This document shows positions 50,330 to 62,785 of a DNA stretch of 64,000 nt, one piece after another. The position numbers were made by a program, and so were the translations under genes. The notes under the pieces are model-generated. The model had not been told where the DNA came from. It did not search any database and saw only the letters and a list, made by a program, of their open reading frames with translations. The DNA is taken from contig CM061919.1 in assembly GCA_031002005.1 (NCBI GenBank), positions 18,113,687 through 18,177,686 on the forward strand, in the 5' to 3' direction. The stretch comes from Vandiemenella viatica (Eukaryota > Arthropoda > Insecta > Orthoptera > Morabidae). Positions within the stretch are counted from its first letter, which is position 1; each line of letters begins with the position of its first letter.

Positions 50330-51858
50330 CAGGGCCCGCTCTAGTGGTTTCGCCGCCCCGGACAAATAGACAATTTGCCGCCCCTTAAGATTATGTAGAA
50401 TTATATATTTTACTAAAAAATAATTAATTTTTAATCGAATAAAATATTTTATTTTAATTTTAATAAAATCGTATATTCATAAATAAAGTTATTAAATTTT
50501 TATCTAGCTGCTCAAAACAGAGAAATTAATTATGAAATATCTGTACATAGCCACAAATTAACCATACTTTTTTAAATTTTTAAATGCTATTACAGATGGA
50601 TATATCACACAAACAATCTAAATGCCATTATTTTGAAAATAAAACGAGATTACATCAAATACACTAAAATCGCAAAAAAACTTTTTTCTTACTTTCAGTT
50701 TGCGAATTTTTTATTACATCTTTAAATTTAGTTCATCAGCAATTTCATATTCAATTGCCAAAATGGCTAAATCATTAAATTATCAATTTCTTGGTTTTCG
50801 TAAATGCTTAGCAAGGCGTCGTATACATCTCCCAAATGAAATTTTAAAGGGTTTAATGCCTCTATCCATCTCTCCCAACTAGTGTCACTCCATGTTTTCA
50901 AAGTTGAACCCTGAACATGCTTTAAAAGTATTGCCCATCGAAAAGTAGATGCCGAAATGAATAAATATATTTTTTGAACCATGTTGAAGAAATTAGCGGC
51001 TTCCAAGGATGCTTTTGCCATTAATAACAAGATTGAGAGAATGGCTACTACACCAAACATTGAATGCTCGCGAATTATATTGTTTAATTCTAGATTGCAC
51101 TCCTGCTTTATTGCCCCTCATATTATACCCGTTGTCAGTCACTGGCCTCTGATATCCTGCAAATTTAAACCCAAGTCATTAAGATCTCCAACTATAGTAT
51201 CAGGCATTTGTTTTCCTGTGGATCTTTCGACTGGTAAGAAGCCTTAAAAGCTTTCATTAATTTTAATTTCAACATCAGGATTAAATTTATTGGTTGAAAC
51301 ATATCTGATTACAAGAGTAATTTGCTGTATCTTACTAAAGTCAGGAGTACAGTTTAAAATTATGAAAAATATTTGAATTTTTTTATTTCATTAATAACAT
51401 GAGACTTTGATGCAGCAGATGCTTTGATGCAGCAGATCTACTATCCCGGTTTGTATACTTTTCCCAAGATATTGAGCTTTAGTCTCTACTTTTTAGAGCA
51501 CTCAAGCACGTGCTCTTCCATAATGGGATCGTATTGAGACAGTAACTCAACTATTTTTAAGAAATTACCGTTATTATGCTCAAACAACTTGTCGCTTGTA
51601 CCTTGAAAAGCCAGACAACTTTTACCAAGCATTTTGGTAATTGCAACGATTCTTAGAAGCACCTCACTCCAATGATTTATTTCGGCATTACGTAATAACT
51701 CTTTGAGTGGCAGCATCTACAGTTTTACAACAATTTAATCTTTCGTTCATTTATAGCCATTATTTTTGTGCCTGAATATGATTTTTAGAAATTTCATGCT
51801 CTCTTAAAGTTTCGCCGAGGTGCTTCCAACTTTTTAAAACCCTCCTTGAGAGAGAACT
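50330..51858 (-). mobile_element. hAT-superfamily transposon (hAT-2), runs into the N gap
   Basis: It begins CAGGGCCCGCTCTAG at 50,330, a hAT-type terminus, followed by GCCGCCCC-rich subterminal sequence. A transposase pseudogene follows on the minus strand. The other end is hidden by the gap or lost; I see no matching TIR between 52,859 and 54,190. Confidence 0.7.
50740..51780 (-). pseudogene. hAT transposase, DUF4371/ZMYM1-like, fragmentary
   Basis: From the 5' side: EINHWSEVLLRIVAITKML and FEHNNGNFLKIVELLSQYDP (51,700-51,500), the DUF4371 N-terminal pattern of zinc-finger-MYM-like hAT proteins. Then GYNMRGNKAGVQSRI (about 51,130), the catalytic DNGYNM..KAGVQ region. Then FFNMVQKIYLFISASTFRW and TLKTWSDTSWERWIEALNPL (51,000-50,870). 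Frame changes and stops separate the blocks. The C-terminal dimerisation part is not recognisable toward 50,700. Confidence 0.8.
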
Positions 51859-52858
51859 NNNNNNNNNNNNNNNNNNNNNNNNNNNNNNNNNNNNNNNNNN
51901 NNNNNNNNNNNNNNNNNNNNNNNNNNNNNNNNNNNNNNNNNNNNNNNNNNNNNNNNNNNNNNNNNNNNNNNNNNNNNNNNNNNNNNNNNNNNNNNNNNNN
52001 NNNNNNNNNNNNNNNNNNNNNNNNNNNNNNNNNNNNNNNNNNNNNNNNNNNNNNNNNNNNNNNNNNNNNNNNNNNNNNNNNNNNNNNNNNNNNNNNNNNN
52101 NNNNNNNNNNNNNNNNNNNNNNNNNNNNNNNNNNNNNNNNNNNNNNNNNNNNNNNNNNNNNNNNNNNNNNNNNNNNNNNNNNNNNNNNNNNNNNNNNNNN
52201 NNNNNNNNNNNNNNNNNNNNNNNNNNNNNNNNNNNNNNNNNNNNNNNNNNNNNNNNNNNNNNNNNNNNNNNNNNNNNNNNNNNNNNNNNNNNNNNNNNNN
52301 NNNNNNNNNNNNNNNNNNNNNNNNNNNNNNNNNNNNNNNNNNNNNNNNNNNNNNNNNNNNNNNNNNNNNNNNNNNNNNNNNNNNNNNNNNNNNNNNNNNN
52401 NNNNNNNNNNNNNNNNNNNNNNNNNNNNNNNNNNNNNNNNNNNNNNNNNNNNNNNNNNNNNNNNNNNNNNNNNNNNNNNNNNNNNNNNNNNNNNNNNNNN
52501 NNNNNNNNNNNNNNNNNNNNNNNNNNNNNNNNNNNNNNNNNNNNNNNNNNNNNNNNNNNNNNNNNNNNNNNNNNNNNNNNNNNNNNNNNNNNNNNNNNNN
52601 NNNNNNNNNNNNNNNNNNNNNNNNNNNNNNNNNNNNNNNNNNNNNNNNNNNNNNNNNNNNNNNNNNNNNNNNNNNNNNNNNNNNNNNNNNNNNNNNNNNN
52701 NNNNNNNNNNNNNNNNNNNNNNNNNNNNNNNNNNNNNNNNNNNNNNNNNNNNNNNNNNNNNNNNNNNNNNNNNNNNNNNNNNNNNNNNNNNNNNNNNNNN
52801 NNNNNNNNNNNNNNNNNNNNNNNNNNNNNNNNNNNNNNNNNNNNNNNNNNNNNNNNNN
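51859..52858. other. Assembly gap of exactly 1,000 N
   Basis: All bases are N; probably a default-length gap inside or beside hAT-2. Confidence 1.
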
Positions 52859-54190
52859 CCCAATGCTGTAAAGATCATGAAGTAATAGTGTCAGAAACAA
52901 CTAACAGCATTGTAGAAAACGGGAAAAACGGTAATTTAAGAACTCCCTGTCTTTAAGTCCGATTCTCAATTAACTTTAATTACTTATACCAGTTATAAAA
53001 GAATTATGTTTGGTCCTACGATAATAATCTGGTTGTAAATTTTTTAGTGACAATGGTCGCGTGATTTGTTGCGGTGCTAATATTTAGTTCTAAGCGATTA
53101 ACTCTCATTTATTATATAGTGCATAATCATTATCGTCCACCTACAAAGAGAGCAATAATTCCTCTTGTAATTATTTCTTTCTGAAACGCGATGATCGTTC
53201 TACTGTGAAATAATTATTTTGGAAACGTGTGTGTCGTTTGAAAGGGACAGATGATATGATTTCGGCGCGGCTTGAAACCCGTGTAGATTTTCGTCAGTTC
53301 TACCACCGGCAAATCTTTCATGCTTACGTCGGCTATTAGTTACGAAACATTGTGTAGTTTCGCAGATGTTTTAGGAAAGGAATCATGGATACCTTATACT
53401 CATAAGCAATGTGCAATTTCGGTACGCTTAAAAATAAAATACAAGTAATGATAAATTTCTAAATTAAAAAATAAAATAAAATAGAACTACTTGGATTTGA
53501 ACTCGGAACCGCTCACTCAGCAACCCAGAAACGCTAACCATAGGGCCACTGCGCGCTCGGTGCTACTTTCCTCGTATAGATATATACAACGCATCGAAGG
53601 AAGACTGTTTCATTCAATCTATCTTGGAGAGAGACACTTCCGAAATAATTTCTTGTTTCAGTAGTTTCGTAGTACTAAAAATTCAACCTCATGGAACATG
53701 AATTATCCCTTGGTTTGTGGACTGACCAGATATATGAGTGAAATATTATCCGAAGGAATTATCAAAATGAGTATAACAATCTTATCGTTATAGTTTTATG
53801 CTAATCAACCATAGTAATATATAGCATTGAGCCTGTTTCCTGCCTCACTTTAATGCAATCCCGTTAATTACAACTTTTGGGATACGTTTCAAGATCTGAA
53901 TTTTGGCAAAGTATTATAGAAATGTAATGGAAGGTTGATGAACTGTTCTGAAAATAAGAATCGTCAGTGGGAGGAGCTTAATTCCTACCTGTTAGCCAAT
54001 TGTTTCCAGCATTGACTTAAGGAAATGAAAAATCTGCAGTATAGATGGCTCTGAATAAAATATCCACCAATGAAATTGCGAGGAGGCGGAGCCAGCATTG
54101 CGTTACTGTTGCTTGGGATGACATTGATGCCAGATTGTGCAAAATAAGAGTGATAGAATTTTTCAGTGGCAGCCAGAAATAAAGTCAAAG
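52859..54190. other. Intergenic stretch; tRNA-like repeat only
   Basis: Apart from the tRNA-derived segment at 53,490-53,565 I see no coding or structured feature. Confidence 0.5.
53490..53565 (-). repeat. tRNA-derived (SINE-like) segment
   Basis: On the minus strand TGGCCCTATGGTTAGCG (box A-like, complement of 53,532-53,548) precedes GAGTTCAAATCC (box B, complement of 53,493-53,504). The cloverleaf is not convincing, so I call a tRNA-derived repeat and not a gene. Confidence 0.5.
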
Positions 54191-54209
54191 ACTGTACGTT
54201 GCGAAGGGG

Positions 54210-55345
54210 ATGGGTTGTAGTTTGTGTAAGAAGTGGCTTCACTGGGCATGTGGGGAAGAGGAAACGGGGGAAATAAATGAGGCTCTCCCATGGTTTTGTT
54301 CACTGTTTCTTAGGGATGATAGGATGTGGGAGATGGGCGAAACGATTAGGGAGTTGCGTGAAATGATCAGGGTTCTTGAGGCTCGTCCTGTGGAGGCTCA
54401 GACTCTGCAGGCGTGGTCTGTGGTGGCCTCGCCTGTGGAGGTTCAGTCTGTGGGTGCTCAGCTTGTGGAGGCTCAACCTGTGGAAGTCCAGCCTGTGGAG
54501 GCTCAGACTGCACAGGCACAGCTTGTGGGGACCGAGCTTGTCGAAGCTCAAGCTGTAGAGGCTGAAAGTAGAGATAGTGGGTTGGAGGATGTTGATAAGG
54601 ATGGGTGGGAGCTTGTAACAGTTAGTAGGAGAAACATAGTTAACAGGATGAACAAGCCAGACACTTCAGTAATTGTGGGAAAAAATTGGTTTGACCTGTT
54701 GCCAGAGTCAGGAGGAGAAGAGCCCCATGTAGATGTAGGAGTAGGTAACATGCAGCAGATCTTTAGGAATAAGGGCGTGCAGGGCAAGAATAGGAAAAAA
54801 GGGTTCTGCTGCTAGGTAGTATCCATCAGAGAGGTGTAGGCCCTCTTCTGCAGGATCAGTTAGGTACAGGATACCAGGTCAACATTTTTTTCAAACCTAG
54901 TGCAACATTAGGCCAAGTAATAGAGGATTTAGCTTCCCTTTGTAGGAGTTTCACTGAGGATGATACAGTAGTGATAGTGGGAGGTGCGGGAAATAGTATT
55001 GATAGAAACGCGACTTATAGTATAGAGAGTGACCTGAGGAAGGTGGTGAAGGAGGCACAGCATACCATGGTGGAGCTCATGTTGGTCCTAAGTCGCCATG
55101 AGCGGCCACAATTGAACTATGCTTTGAGGCGGGTTAATGTGGAAACGGAAGTGCTACTTGGGAAAGGCATTAGTTCTGTGTTGAGGGTTGTGCCTGAGAA
55201 CACCATTGGTAGGTGGGGTTTCATTAGGCATGGCCTGCACCTAAATAGAAGGGGGAAGGGAGTACTTTCTGAGTTGTTAGCTAAAGCAGTGAGGGAGCCC
55301 GTTTCCAGTGATGATAGGGTCAGGACTGTGCCTTTTTTAGGTTAG
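54210..55345 (+). pseudogene. LINE A5 ORF1: partial PHD finger, VEAQ repeats, SGNH esterase
   Basis: GCSLCKKWLHWACGEEE and WFCSLFLR keep the second half of the finger, with its last Cys changed (SLF for SLC). A Val/Glu/Ala/Gln/Pro repeat follows (54,385-54,570), then NKPDTSVIVGKNWFDLLPES. A frameshift near 54,808 precedes the esterase: GSIHQRGVGPLLQDQLG (nucleophile region), VVIVGGAGNSIDRNATY, and HGLHLNRRGKGVLSELLAK with the terminal His. It stops at 55,345 (VPFLG). The matching A1 copy keeps GSSHGRG, so the A5 esterase site is altered. Confidence 0.85.
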
Positions 55346-55404
55346 GGGCTGCTGGTTAAGGGACAGAAATAGATTATCAAAGAGATAACGATTGCAGGTT
55401 CGCG

Positions 55405-58163
55405 ATGGGGAAAGTCACAGATATTAAAGAAATGGATGAAGTGGCTGAAACAATAACTGACTGCGGTAAAAGTGGGAAAGAGGAAATAAATTCTGAAAAT
55501 GTAAAGCCAGTAGTAAGAGTGCTAATGGTAAACTGTAGAAGTATAATGAACATAGTAATTGAATTTGCAAACTTAATAGAGATGTACGAACCACAAGCAA
55601 TAATTGGGGTAGAGAGTTAGTTAAAAGAAGAAGTACTAGACAGTGAGGTTTTTCTGATGGTTACAGAGTGTACCGCAGAGATAGAGGAGCAATTGGTGGA
55701 GGAGTCTTCATACTAGTTAGCAAAAACTACCACAGCTAACATAGATCAAGACCATGAGTTACTTGGGGTAGATATCTGGGGCAATAAAATAGAAAAAAAA
55801 TCAGAGTGTTGGCTGTTTACCGCAGTGGAAGAATGACAGAAGAGGATAAGGCTCTTAACGAGAAATTAAATTCATACTCAGATTTCAGAGGTGAGAATAG
55901 AAAGATCATCATTGGTGTGGATTTAAATTTACCAGGTGTAAACTGGAAAGGAAATAAGATAAATAACACAAGGAAACAAAGATTTGCAAATATCTTAATA
56001 AGGGAAGGAGGATTTACACATGTGGTTGAGCAAAATACTAGGGGACAAAATATTTTGGATATATTTCTAATTAAGCCCGATGAAAACCTTTTGAGGTGTC
56101 GAGTAACTGAAGGAATAAGTGATCATAAAGCAGTTCTGATGGATATTAGAGGATTCAGTAAACCAGCGGCCAAAATTGAAGGGGGAAATAGGTACAATTA
56201 TAAAAAGGCACAGGTTTTCAAATTTGAAGAGATATTTCAGAGAACAATTCAGCAAATGGAAGGAAGGCTCAGGTACAGTAGAGTCAAGGTGGGAAGAGTT
56301 CAATGAGAAAATAAAAAAGGGGGAAGCAAAATTTATGCCAAGGCAGAAAATAAAGAGAAATAAAGAACCTAGGGAAGTGCGGAGGTTAAAGCGGTTGGTA
56401 AGAAAAGAACATAACAGAGTTAAGAGACAGTAGGGTAGTAGGGAATATTTAAAACAACTAAACAAGGACTTAATAACAGCAAAGAAAATGGCTAAAGATG
56501 GGTTTATGAAGAGTATTGTCAGTGCAGGAGGACCATTGACTTATGCATCTAGAAATTTCTATGGCTATTTTCAGGAAACTAAGGGGAAGGGAGGGTGTAC
56601 AGACACTTATTGATAAGGATGGAGAAGAAGTTACTGACGATTTGAAAAAGGCAGAGATTTTTAGTAACTGGTTCAGTGAAAACTTTAGGGACAATGAATC
56701 AGAAACAGGAGAGTCTAATTTGGAGAACGAGCTTAAAAACACAATTAGAAATGACGATATTAAAAAATTTGATATTCAACATGAGGAAATCAAGAGGAAA
56801 TAAGAAAACTAAAAAAAATAAAGGGGCTGGTGAAGATAATATTACTACAGATATCTTAAAGATAGCCAGATGCGATATTGTACCTTATCTTGAAATATTA
56901 TTTAAATTGAGTTGGGATACTTTCTGCTTACCACAGGACTGGAAAAGTGCAATAGTAGTACCGGTACATAAAGGAGGGGTGAGAAATAGAGTTGAGAATT
57001 ACAAGCCAATCAGTTTGACATCAGTGGTAGGTAAATTAATGGAAAGATTGATATGCAACCACATCAGAAATGTATGGAGGAACGTAAGTGGTTTTCAAGC
57101 AGGCAACATGGTTTCAGGCAAGGATATTCATGCGAATCTCAGTTGGTGGGATATATGCACGATATTTCGGATGAAATGGACAAGGGAGGCCAAATTGATA
57201 GTGTAGCACTAGATCTGTCTAAGGCGTTTGACAGAGTAAGCCATAAAATGGTAGTAAATAAGGTAAAAACCATTGGAGTGGATGAGAAAGTGATTTGCTG
57301 GGTAGAAGAATTTTTAAAAGGTAGAAAACAGAAAATTAGTGTAGGAAGTGTAGTATCAAAAGAAGTGGAAGTAAAAATGGGTGTGCCGCAGGGTAGCGTA
57401 TTGGGACCATTGCTATTCATTATTCTAATGAATAATTGTGTTGATTGTTTACTGTCTGAAATTAGATTGTTTGCAGATGACGTAATGCTGTATAAAAGAA
57501 TCAAAATGATAGAGGATTGTAAACAGTTGCAGGGTGATCTGGACAAGATATCTGATTGGGTTGGTAAACATGGAATGAAGATAAATGCAAAGAAGTGTCA
57601 GCTTATTAGATACACAAAAAAGTTAATTATAAATATTAGAATTGCCTGCTGAAGACTTGAAATGTAAATATCTTCTCATTACTTTTGATAACAAGCTTAA
57701 CTGGGCAGGACACATAGGACAGGTGGTAGGAAAAGGTTTCAAATTTCTGCATTTGTTGGAGAGAGTGATGAGAGGATGTACGAGAGAAGTCAAGGAATTG
57801 GGTTACAAAACTTTGGTTAGACCATTGCTCGAATATGGTAGTGTAGTATGGGACCCTCATTTTACGTATCAAATACAGGAGTTGGAGAGGGTGCAAAAAA
57901 GGGCTGCTAGATTTGTTTCTGGAAATTATCGCAGAATGAAATCAGTGACGGATATGATAATGGAGCTGGAATGGGATTCATTGCAAGACAGGAGGATGAT
58001 GAGGAGGGTCATGGGAGTGTACAGGGCATATACTGGCGATGAGGCATGGAAAGATATTGCAATAGGTATGAAAAGTAGTACATGGAAGGGAAAAGATGAC
58101 CATGACCACAAGCTGGCACTCGATTTCAGGCACAAGGGTGTGGGAAGATTTCTCTTTTTTTAG
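55405..58163 (+). pseudogene. LINE A5 ORF2: endonuclease + RT, with several breaks
   Basis: Endonuclease: VLMVNCRSIMN and IIGVES (TAG right after, 55,618-55,620), then VDLNLPGVNW (55,918), QNILDIFLIKPDENL and GISDHKAVLMD (56,115). RT: KNKGAGEDNITTDILK, PQDWKSAIVVPVHKGG, NYKPISLTSVVGKLMERL, QHGFRQGYSCESQLV, LDLSKAFDRVSHKMV, MGVPQGSVLGPLLFII and the intact catalytic RLFADDVMLY (57,463-57,492). Thumb: YKTLVRPLLEYGSVVWDPH; tail LALDFRHKGVGRF. Frameshifts lie near 55,650, 56,240, 56,430, 57,060 and 57,640. It is the reference copy for placing the breaks in A1, A3 and A4. Confidence 0.88.
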
Positions 58164-58368
58164 GTAAGGGTGTCAGGGATTGGAATGAGTTACCAAGAGA
58201 AATGGTGAATAATTTACCAAAAACTTTGAAAGAATTTAAAGATAAAATTTGTAGAGGGCAAATGTAGGTAGGTGCAGCATAGGGAGAAGATGGGTGTGTA
58301 GGGAAATTGCCACCGGAGCCTGTGCTCCATTGCAATTAAATTAAATTAAATAAATATTAAGGTACATA

Positions 58369-58640
58369 GAGTTCGGTTTCGGAAAGGTATATATAGGTGA
58401 AACCGAACCAGCTGTAGCCGTGAGGATACTTGAACATAAGAATCACACCCGTCTTAGGCACCCCACGAATCGGCTATTGCCGAACACCAGATGGAAGAAG
58501 AACATGAAATACTGTGGGAAAATACAAGAGTGATAGCTAAAACCTAAGGTATTCTACAAAGAAACGTAAGAGGGGCTATTGAAATATTCAAACAGCCAAA
58601 CATCCTCAACAAGGATGGTGGTTATGGTCTTAGCCAGCCT
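58369..58640 (+). pseudogene. Penelope-like GIY-YIG endonuclease remnant
   Basis: GKVYIGETEPAVAVRILEH keeps the YIG half and the Arg/Glu-His region. After a frameshift, SAIAEHQMEEEHEILWE follows, and after a stop near 58,545 AIEIFKQPNILNKDGGYGLS, the standard end of Penelope proteins. The GIY half is missing. It is followed directly by the repeat shared with 46,975-48,225. Confidence 0.75.
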
Positions 58641-58649
58641 TGGAAATGT

Positions 58650-59945
58650 CATGGAGGAAGGAAATATACTTAGACGATGCAAGGGACATTCACCACGCAT
58701 TGAAGTGCCGCGGGTCGGAGGAGGAGTGGGGAGGCGTGGCCGCCATATTACCTATCCATACAGACACGGGGACATACAAGGGGACTGGAGGATAAACGTG
58801 ACGCCGCAATCTGGTGAAGGATTATTCTGTAACTCGAGAAGACAAAAAATGAATAACATTTTTTGATATCCTGCTTAGTTTTCGAGATATTTTGTCCCAA
58901 ATGTGAGATGTTTTTGGTTGAAATTCAGTAGAAAAAATTGGTCAAAGTCAAATTTGGTGATGGATTCTAATTTAAAAAGACGAGACAAATAAAGAAGGAT
59001 TAAAATTTTTTGATATCTCGCCTGGTTCTCGAGATATGCTTTCTCAAAAGTGAGGTGTCTTGAGTTGAAATGCAGAAGAAAAATTTCGTAAAAGTCAAAT
59101 TTGATGATGGGTTCTTATGTAACACGACGAGACAAAAAATAAAGAATAAAATTTTTCGTTATCTTGCTTAGTTTTGGGGATATACTGTCTCCAAATTGAA
59201 GGGATTGGATTGGGTTGGGATGCGGCCTGGACCAAAAATTCTGCCAAAGCCACAATGAATTACATGGTGGACATGCAGAATGGATATTTCAGTTTTATTA
59301 CTACCACTTGTGGCTAGGTTGAAATGCGGCCTAGACCAGAATATAAATAGTTATCTTTTTACCATACATCGTAAGCTTAATTAGGAATAGCTGGAAGTTG
59401 TTTACATCGCGATACGCGTTTTGTCACTATCATGGTTCTCATGAAATTACTAACAATAATAGATGAATTCTTTGTCCCTTATGCAACAACAAAACCATTG
59501 TGGTACAGATTGCATTTAGACCTAACCACAATCTCCACTAAATTGCCGCTACGGAGTAAAACTATTTAGACACACATACACACGCGTATTTGAATCGCAA
59601 TCTGCATTTGGGGTAACAATATAGTTTGCTTCATCAAGATTCCTAGATTGCATAGGATAATTTAACACATTTAATTTCATCATACACTGTCAGAATAAAC
59701 TGCAAGGTGACGAAAGAAAGCGCAATACTAAATTCACTGAATCGCAATGTAAAAATCACTCCTTTAAATCTCGTTTTCAACACTCGTTAAAAAGTAATGC
59801 CAGTCTATTATGTGCAAAATACCAACGTATGCTGATTTTCTACACTACACCAACAAAAATTTGTGAACAAAGTTATCCTATTGAGAGCTATGACTAAATA
59901 TTTATAGACAGGCACCAAACTTGCCAATACCTACTACACACTAGT
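58650..59945 (+). repeat. 1.3-kb repeat, right copy (inverted relative to 46975-48225)
   Basis: It follows the Penelope remnant without a gap and includes three ~130-bp tandem units (about 58,830-59,235) with TCGAGATAT-type words. Similarity to the left copy ends near 59,945 (CTATAAATATTTAGTC-like sequence and a TTGGCAAG word). Confidence 0.85.
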
Positions 59946-62416
59946 AACAACCTTGTTGTTGACAGCTTTGAATGATGACAGCCACGCCCACTCCCCTCTC
60001 CAAGTTCACCTTGCTTTGCCAATTAGGGACTACCCTAAGCGTGTATAACCTAACTTTTACCGATCTTTTGTGGACCAAATACAAAGCAGACCGCCTTCTA
60101 TTGTAGGACAGGTAGATTAATGGGGTTGTTGACAGGCGTTGCACCTGGTCGGTACAATAGATATTAATTGCTTTGATGACAAGGGACACATACCCTACAA
60201 ACCCCAATCTAGTCGGTGTTCTGTGACCAAGTACAAAGGAAGCCACCTTCTACTGTTGGTAAGCTAGATTATTGACATATTGTTGATATATTACGCCTCC
60301 TGCTCCCTCCCCACACAGTTAAAAGAATTTATGTACTTGAACTGTAATATTCATGACTCTAATTAATCTGATTGATTATAACCAATTTTAAAATAATATT
60401 GTATTAATGTTCAGATCAAAGAGTTATTATATGATTTTTATTTGAATAAAAATTGAAATTAAACAGGTAAGATTATTTTGTTATTGAATTATTGCTTAAT
60501 CAAACGCTGTATGTGTATTTAATCTAAAACTGTTAATTATTATACTGATTTAGCTAATGTCAATTCGTAATCATTTGATTTTATGTTTTATTTATGCATA
60601 TGAAACAAAAAATTTCACAGATTCGAAGTCGGGAGTCTACGATTTCGAAACCCTGTGGATATGTTTTTTTTTAAAGTCAGATGTATTGTATTGTAAAGAA
60701 ATTTTCAAAAATCAATTATCAACAAACCATGTATTACGTGTTCGTATAATAATTGAGTTTATGTGAATGGCTCAGTTATATCCTCAAAAGAAGCGCTTTT
60801 GAGCCAAGGAGTTGGGTGACCGACTAGGGTGGACAATACGTCTCGGCCACCGTCACTAATTCAAAATGAATGGAAGCGATTCGCGTCGCCTTTAGACCGA
60901 CACTTTTACAACGACAAACAATACGGTCATCTGTATCTAACTGGATACTGAAATACAAGACTTCTCTTGATTGTAATTCGGGAAGCTACCTGTTATTCTC
61001 GTGAAACTGAGTTAGTGGGGTACATGCAAGATATTTTGGGTGAAAAGAACAGAGGGAGTTAAAGCTGATAGTATCGAACACTCATATGTCGTTTGCATGT
61101 AATCTACTGTATACATTAGCTCGAACGAGCACAGTCTTACAGGAATCACTTCTCCTAATAACAGAAGTGCAGGCTTTATTTGCTGGTATTTATTTGGTTA
61201 AATAGATATATATATTTGTTATTATATTGATTAATTAAAATCTTGTGAATATACTCCAAGCTCATTTTTCTCTCTCTCAAAAGATTGCCATTACTACTAC
61301 TTAATACACGATTTTACTGTCTATACGTGGTTAATTCGCTGCTAGTATCTTTAATATTTCTTAAATACGACGATCTGATTCGCTCATTATTCAGTACCGT
61401 GAAATGTCTGTGATGTCGATATAATAAACCCATTTTGCATCGATTGCTGACGCAATGTAAATCTGAAAACGAGCGTAAATCCACCAAGAAATTTTAGTTC
61501 CCCATGTTTCGTTTCTGGCAAATATTAAACTAGAGTGAGTTAAACACTGAAGAAAATTTTCATGAATGACCTAGTATCGTCGAAAATATCATTAAATTTA
61601 CCAATGAAAATACCCTAATCTAATTGCGTAGACATATTTGAGTTAGCACGAACTGCCATGGCAGTATAAAAATATGTGTTTTTTTGTTCATGTAGCACAC
61701 ATTTCTGTAGTATGTCGAGAAGATGAATACACATCACGTGGGTCGCAATGTGCTCAATGATATACCGGTATGCAAATATACTGATTGTATTAGTTTTAGC
61801 TACGTCATGGTGTGTTAATGTCGGTTTCCGTGTCAGTATACGTACTTGATCGTTAACATCTGTAGTTTTCATCCTTCCGGCGTGGGCCCTAGGCTTGTAA
61901 CAGCACATATCCAGTTCAAAGATCATGTGAACTAAGCAGCGTGCATGACTAACTCAAGAGTTCGGTTGGTTGTTTGGCTCGCTGAATAGTGTTCTCTGCG
62001 ATGATGGTAAATGTAGTCAGCGTTTTTTTATGGTGCTTGTGGACGACCGTGCTGTTAACATATTGTTTAATGAAACTTGTGATGTTATCATCTTCTGCAT
62101 GCACTGTTGAGTTCAACCTCAATAGTGTGACTATATATATAATACACAAATGGATAAATTACATAATTTTGATGATTTTTTTCACCTGTTTTCGTGATAT
62201 TTTGCCGATTTTCATAACATTTCGGGAATTTATATTCTTTCATACTTCTTATTGAAATTTTGCATTTTTTCACATCTCTTTTTCTCCATGTACATGCTTG
62301 GTAGATTCTATTTCTCCGACTATTTTGTATATGTTTCCGCATGTATTCATAACTGCAAGTATATATATATATATATATTGTCGCACATCAAGCGGATCAG
62401 GCCACGAAGAAGGAAA
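59946..62416. other. Intergenic stretch, one short tandem duplication
   Basis: A ~150-bp unit is duplicated near 60,050-60,270 (ACCAAATACAAAGCAGACCG against ACCAAGTACAAAGGAAGCCA). No reliable gene is seen. The frame from 62,001 (MMVNVVSVFLWCLWTTVLL) is hydrophobic but has no other support. A short AT microsatellite is at 62,360-62,379. Confidence 0.5.
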
Positions 62417-62500
62417 GACTGTCGTAGCGTAGTGGTTACGCTAAGAGACTGGACTGTGGGACTAAAGGTCGTGGGTTCGAATCCATTAAGTGCTGTAAAA
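62417..62500 (+). repeat. tRNA-derived SINE-like segment
   Basis: A good box A TAGCGTAGTGG (62,425-62,435) and perfect box B GGTTCGAATCC (62,474-62,484), spaced as in tRNA genes. The arms outside do not pair convincingly and an A/T-rich run follows, so it is more likely a SINE head than a tRNA. Confidence 0.55.
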
Positions 62501-62515
62501 TTTTAATTTCTTAAC

Positions 62516-62785
62516 TTTGTGTAAACTGTTCTGTAAGTCCATTAGTTTGAGGGTGGTAAGCAGTCGTTATTTGATGTGTGATGTTATATCGACGGTTGAT
62601 CTCGTTCACAAGTCTCAACTGGAAGACCTTTCCTCGATCCGTGATCACTGAGCTTGGGGCCCTATGTTTTAATAAAATGTCCTCCACAATGAATTTTGCA
62701 ACCTCAGAGGCTTCAGCTGTTTTCAAAGGTTTTGTAATGGCGTACCGAGTCAGATAATCAGTACAGAAAGTTTCAACAAAACACT
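62516..62785 (-). pseudogene. Ty3/gypsy integrase catalytic core (inverted piece)
   Basis: The minus strand reads TDYLTRYAITKPLKTAEAS (first catalytic Asp), PSSVITDRGKVF (second Asp) and ITTAYHPQTNGLTEQF (catalytic Glu), so the DDE triad is present. It is open across the piece but joined to foreign sequence on both sides. Confidence 0.88.

Larger units (their letters stand above)
54191..58357 (+). mobile_element. CR1-like LINE family A, copy A5, most complete
   Basis: It starts inside the PHD finger of ORF1 (TTGCGAAGGGGATGGG) and runs through ORF1, endonuclease, RT, 3' UTR and the tail CCATTGCAATTAAATTAAATTAAAT (58,330-58,356). All coding parts are disrupted. A Penelope remnant begins just after the tail. 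Confidence 0.9.

Noticed and set aside
58640..58720. CATGGAGGAAGGAAATATA shared with Helitron H1 (about 45,998) as proof of one element
   Set aside because: Only ~20 bp match; the flanks differ, so it is a small insertion or chance.
60785..60815. Helitron 3' end from the CTCAAAAG/CTTTTGAG hairpin followed by a CTAG further on
   Set aside because: The hairpin-to-CTAG spacing is too long, the GC content is low and no Helitron sequence is adjacent.
61989..62255. Hydrophobic 88-codon frame resembling a signal peptide exon
   Set aside because: AT-rich chance frame; no splice context, promoter or homology that I can support.
62417..62500. tRNA genes at 13,797, 53,490 and 62,417
   Set aside because: Box A and B are present but acceptor and anticodon arms do not pair convincingly; tRNA-derived repeats are more likely.
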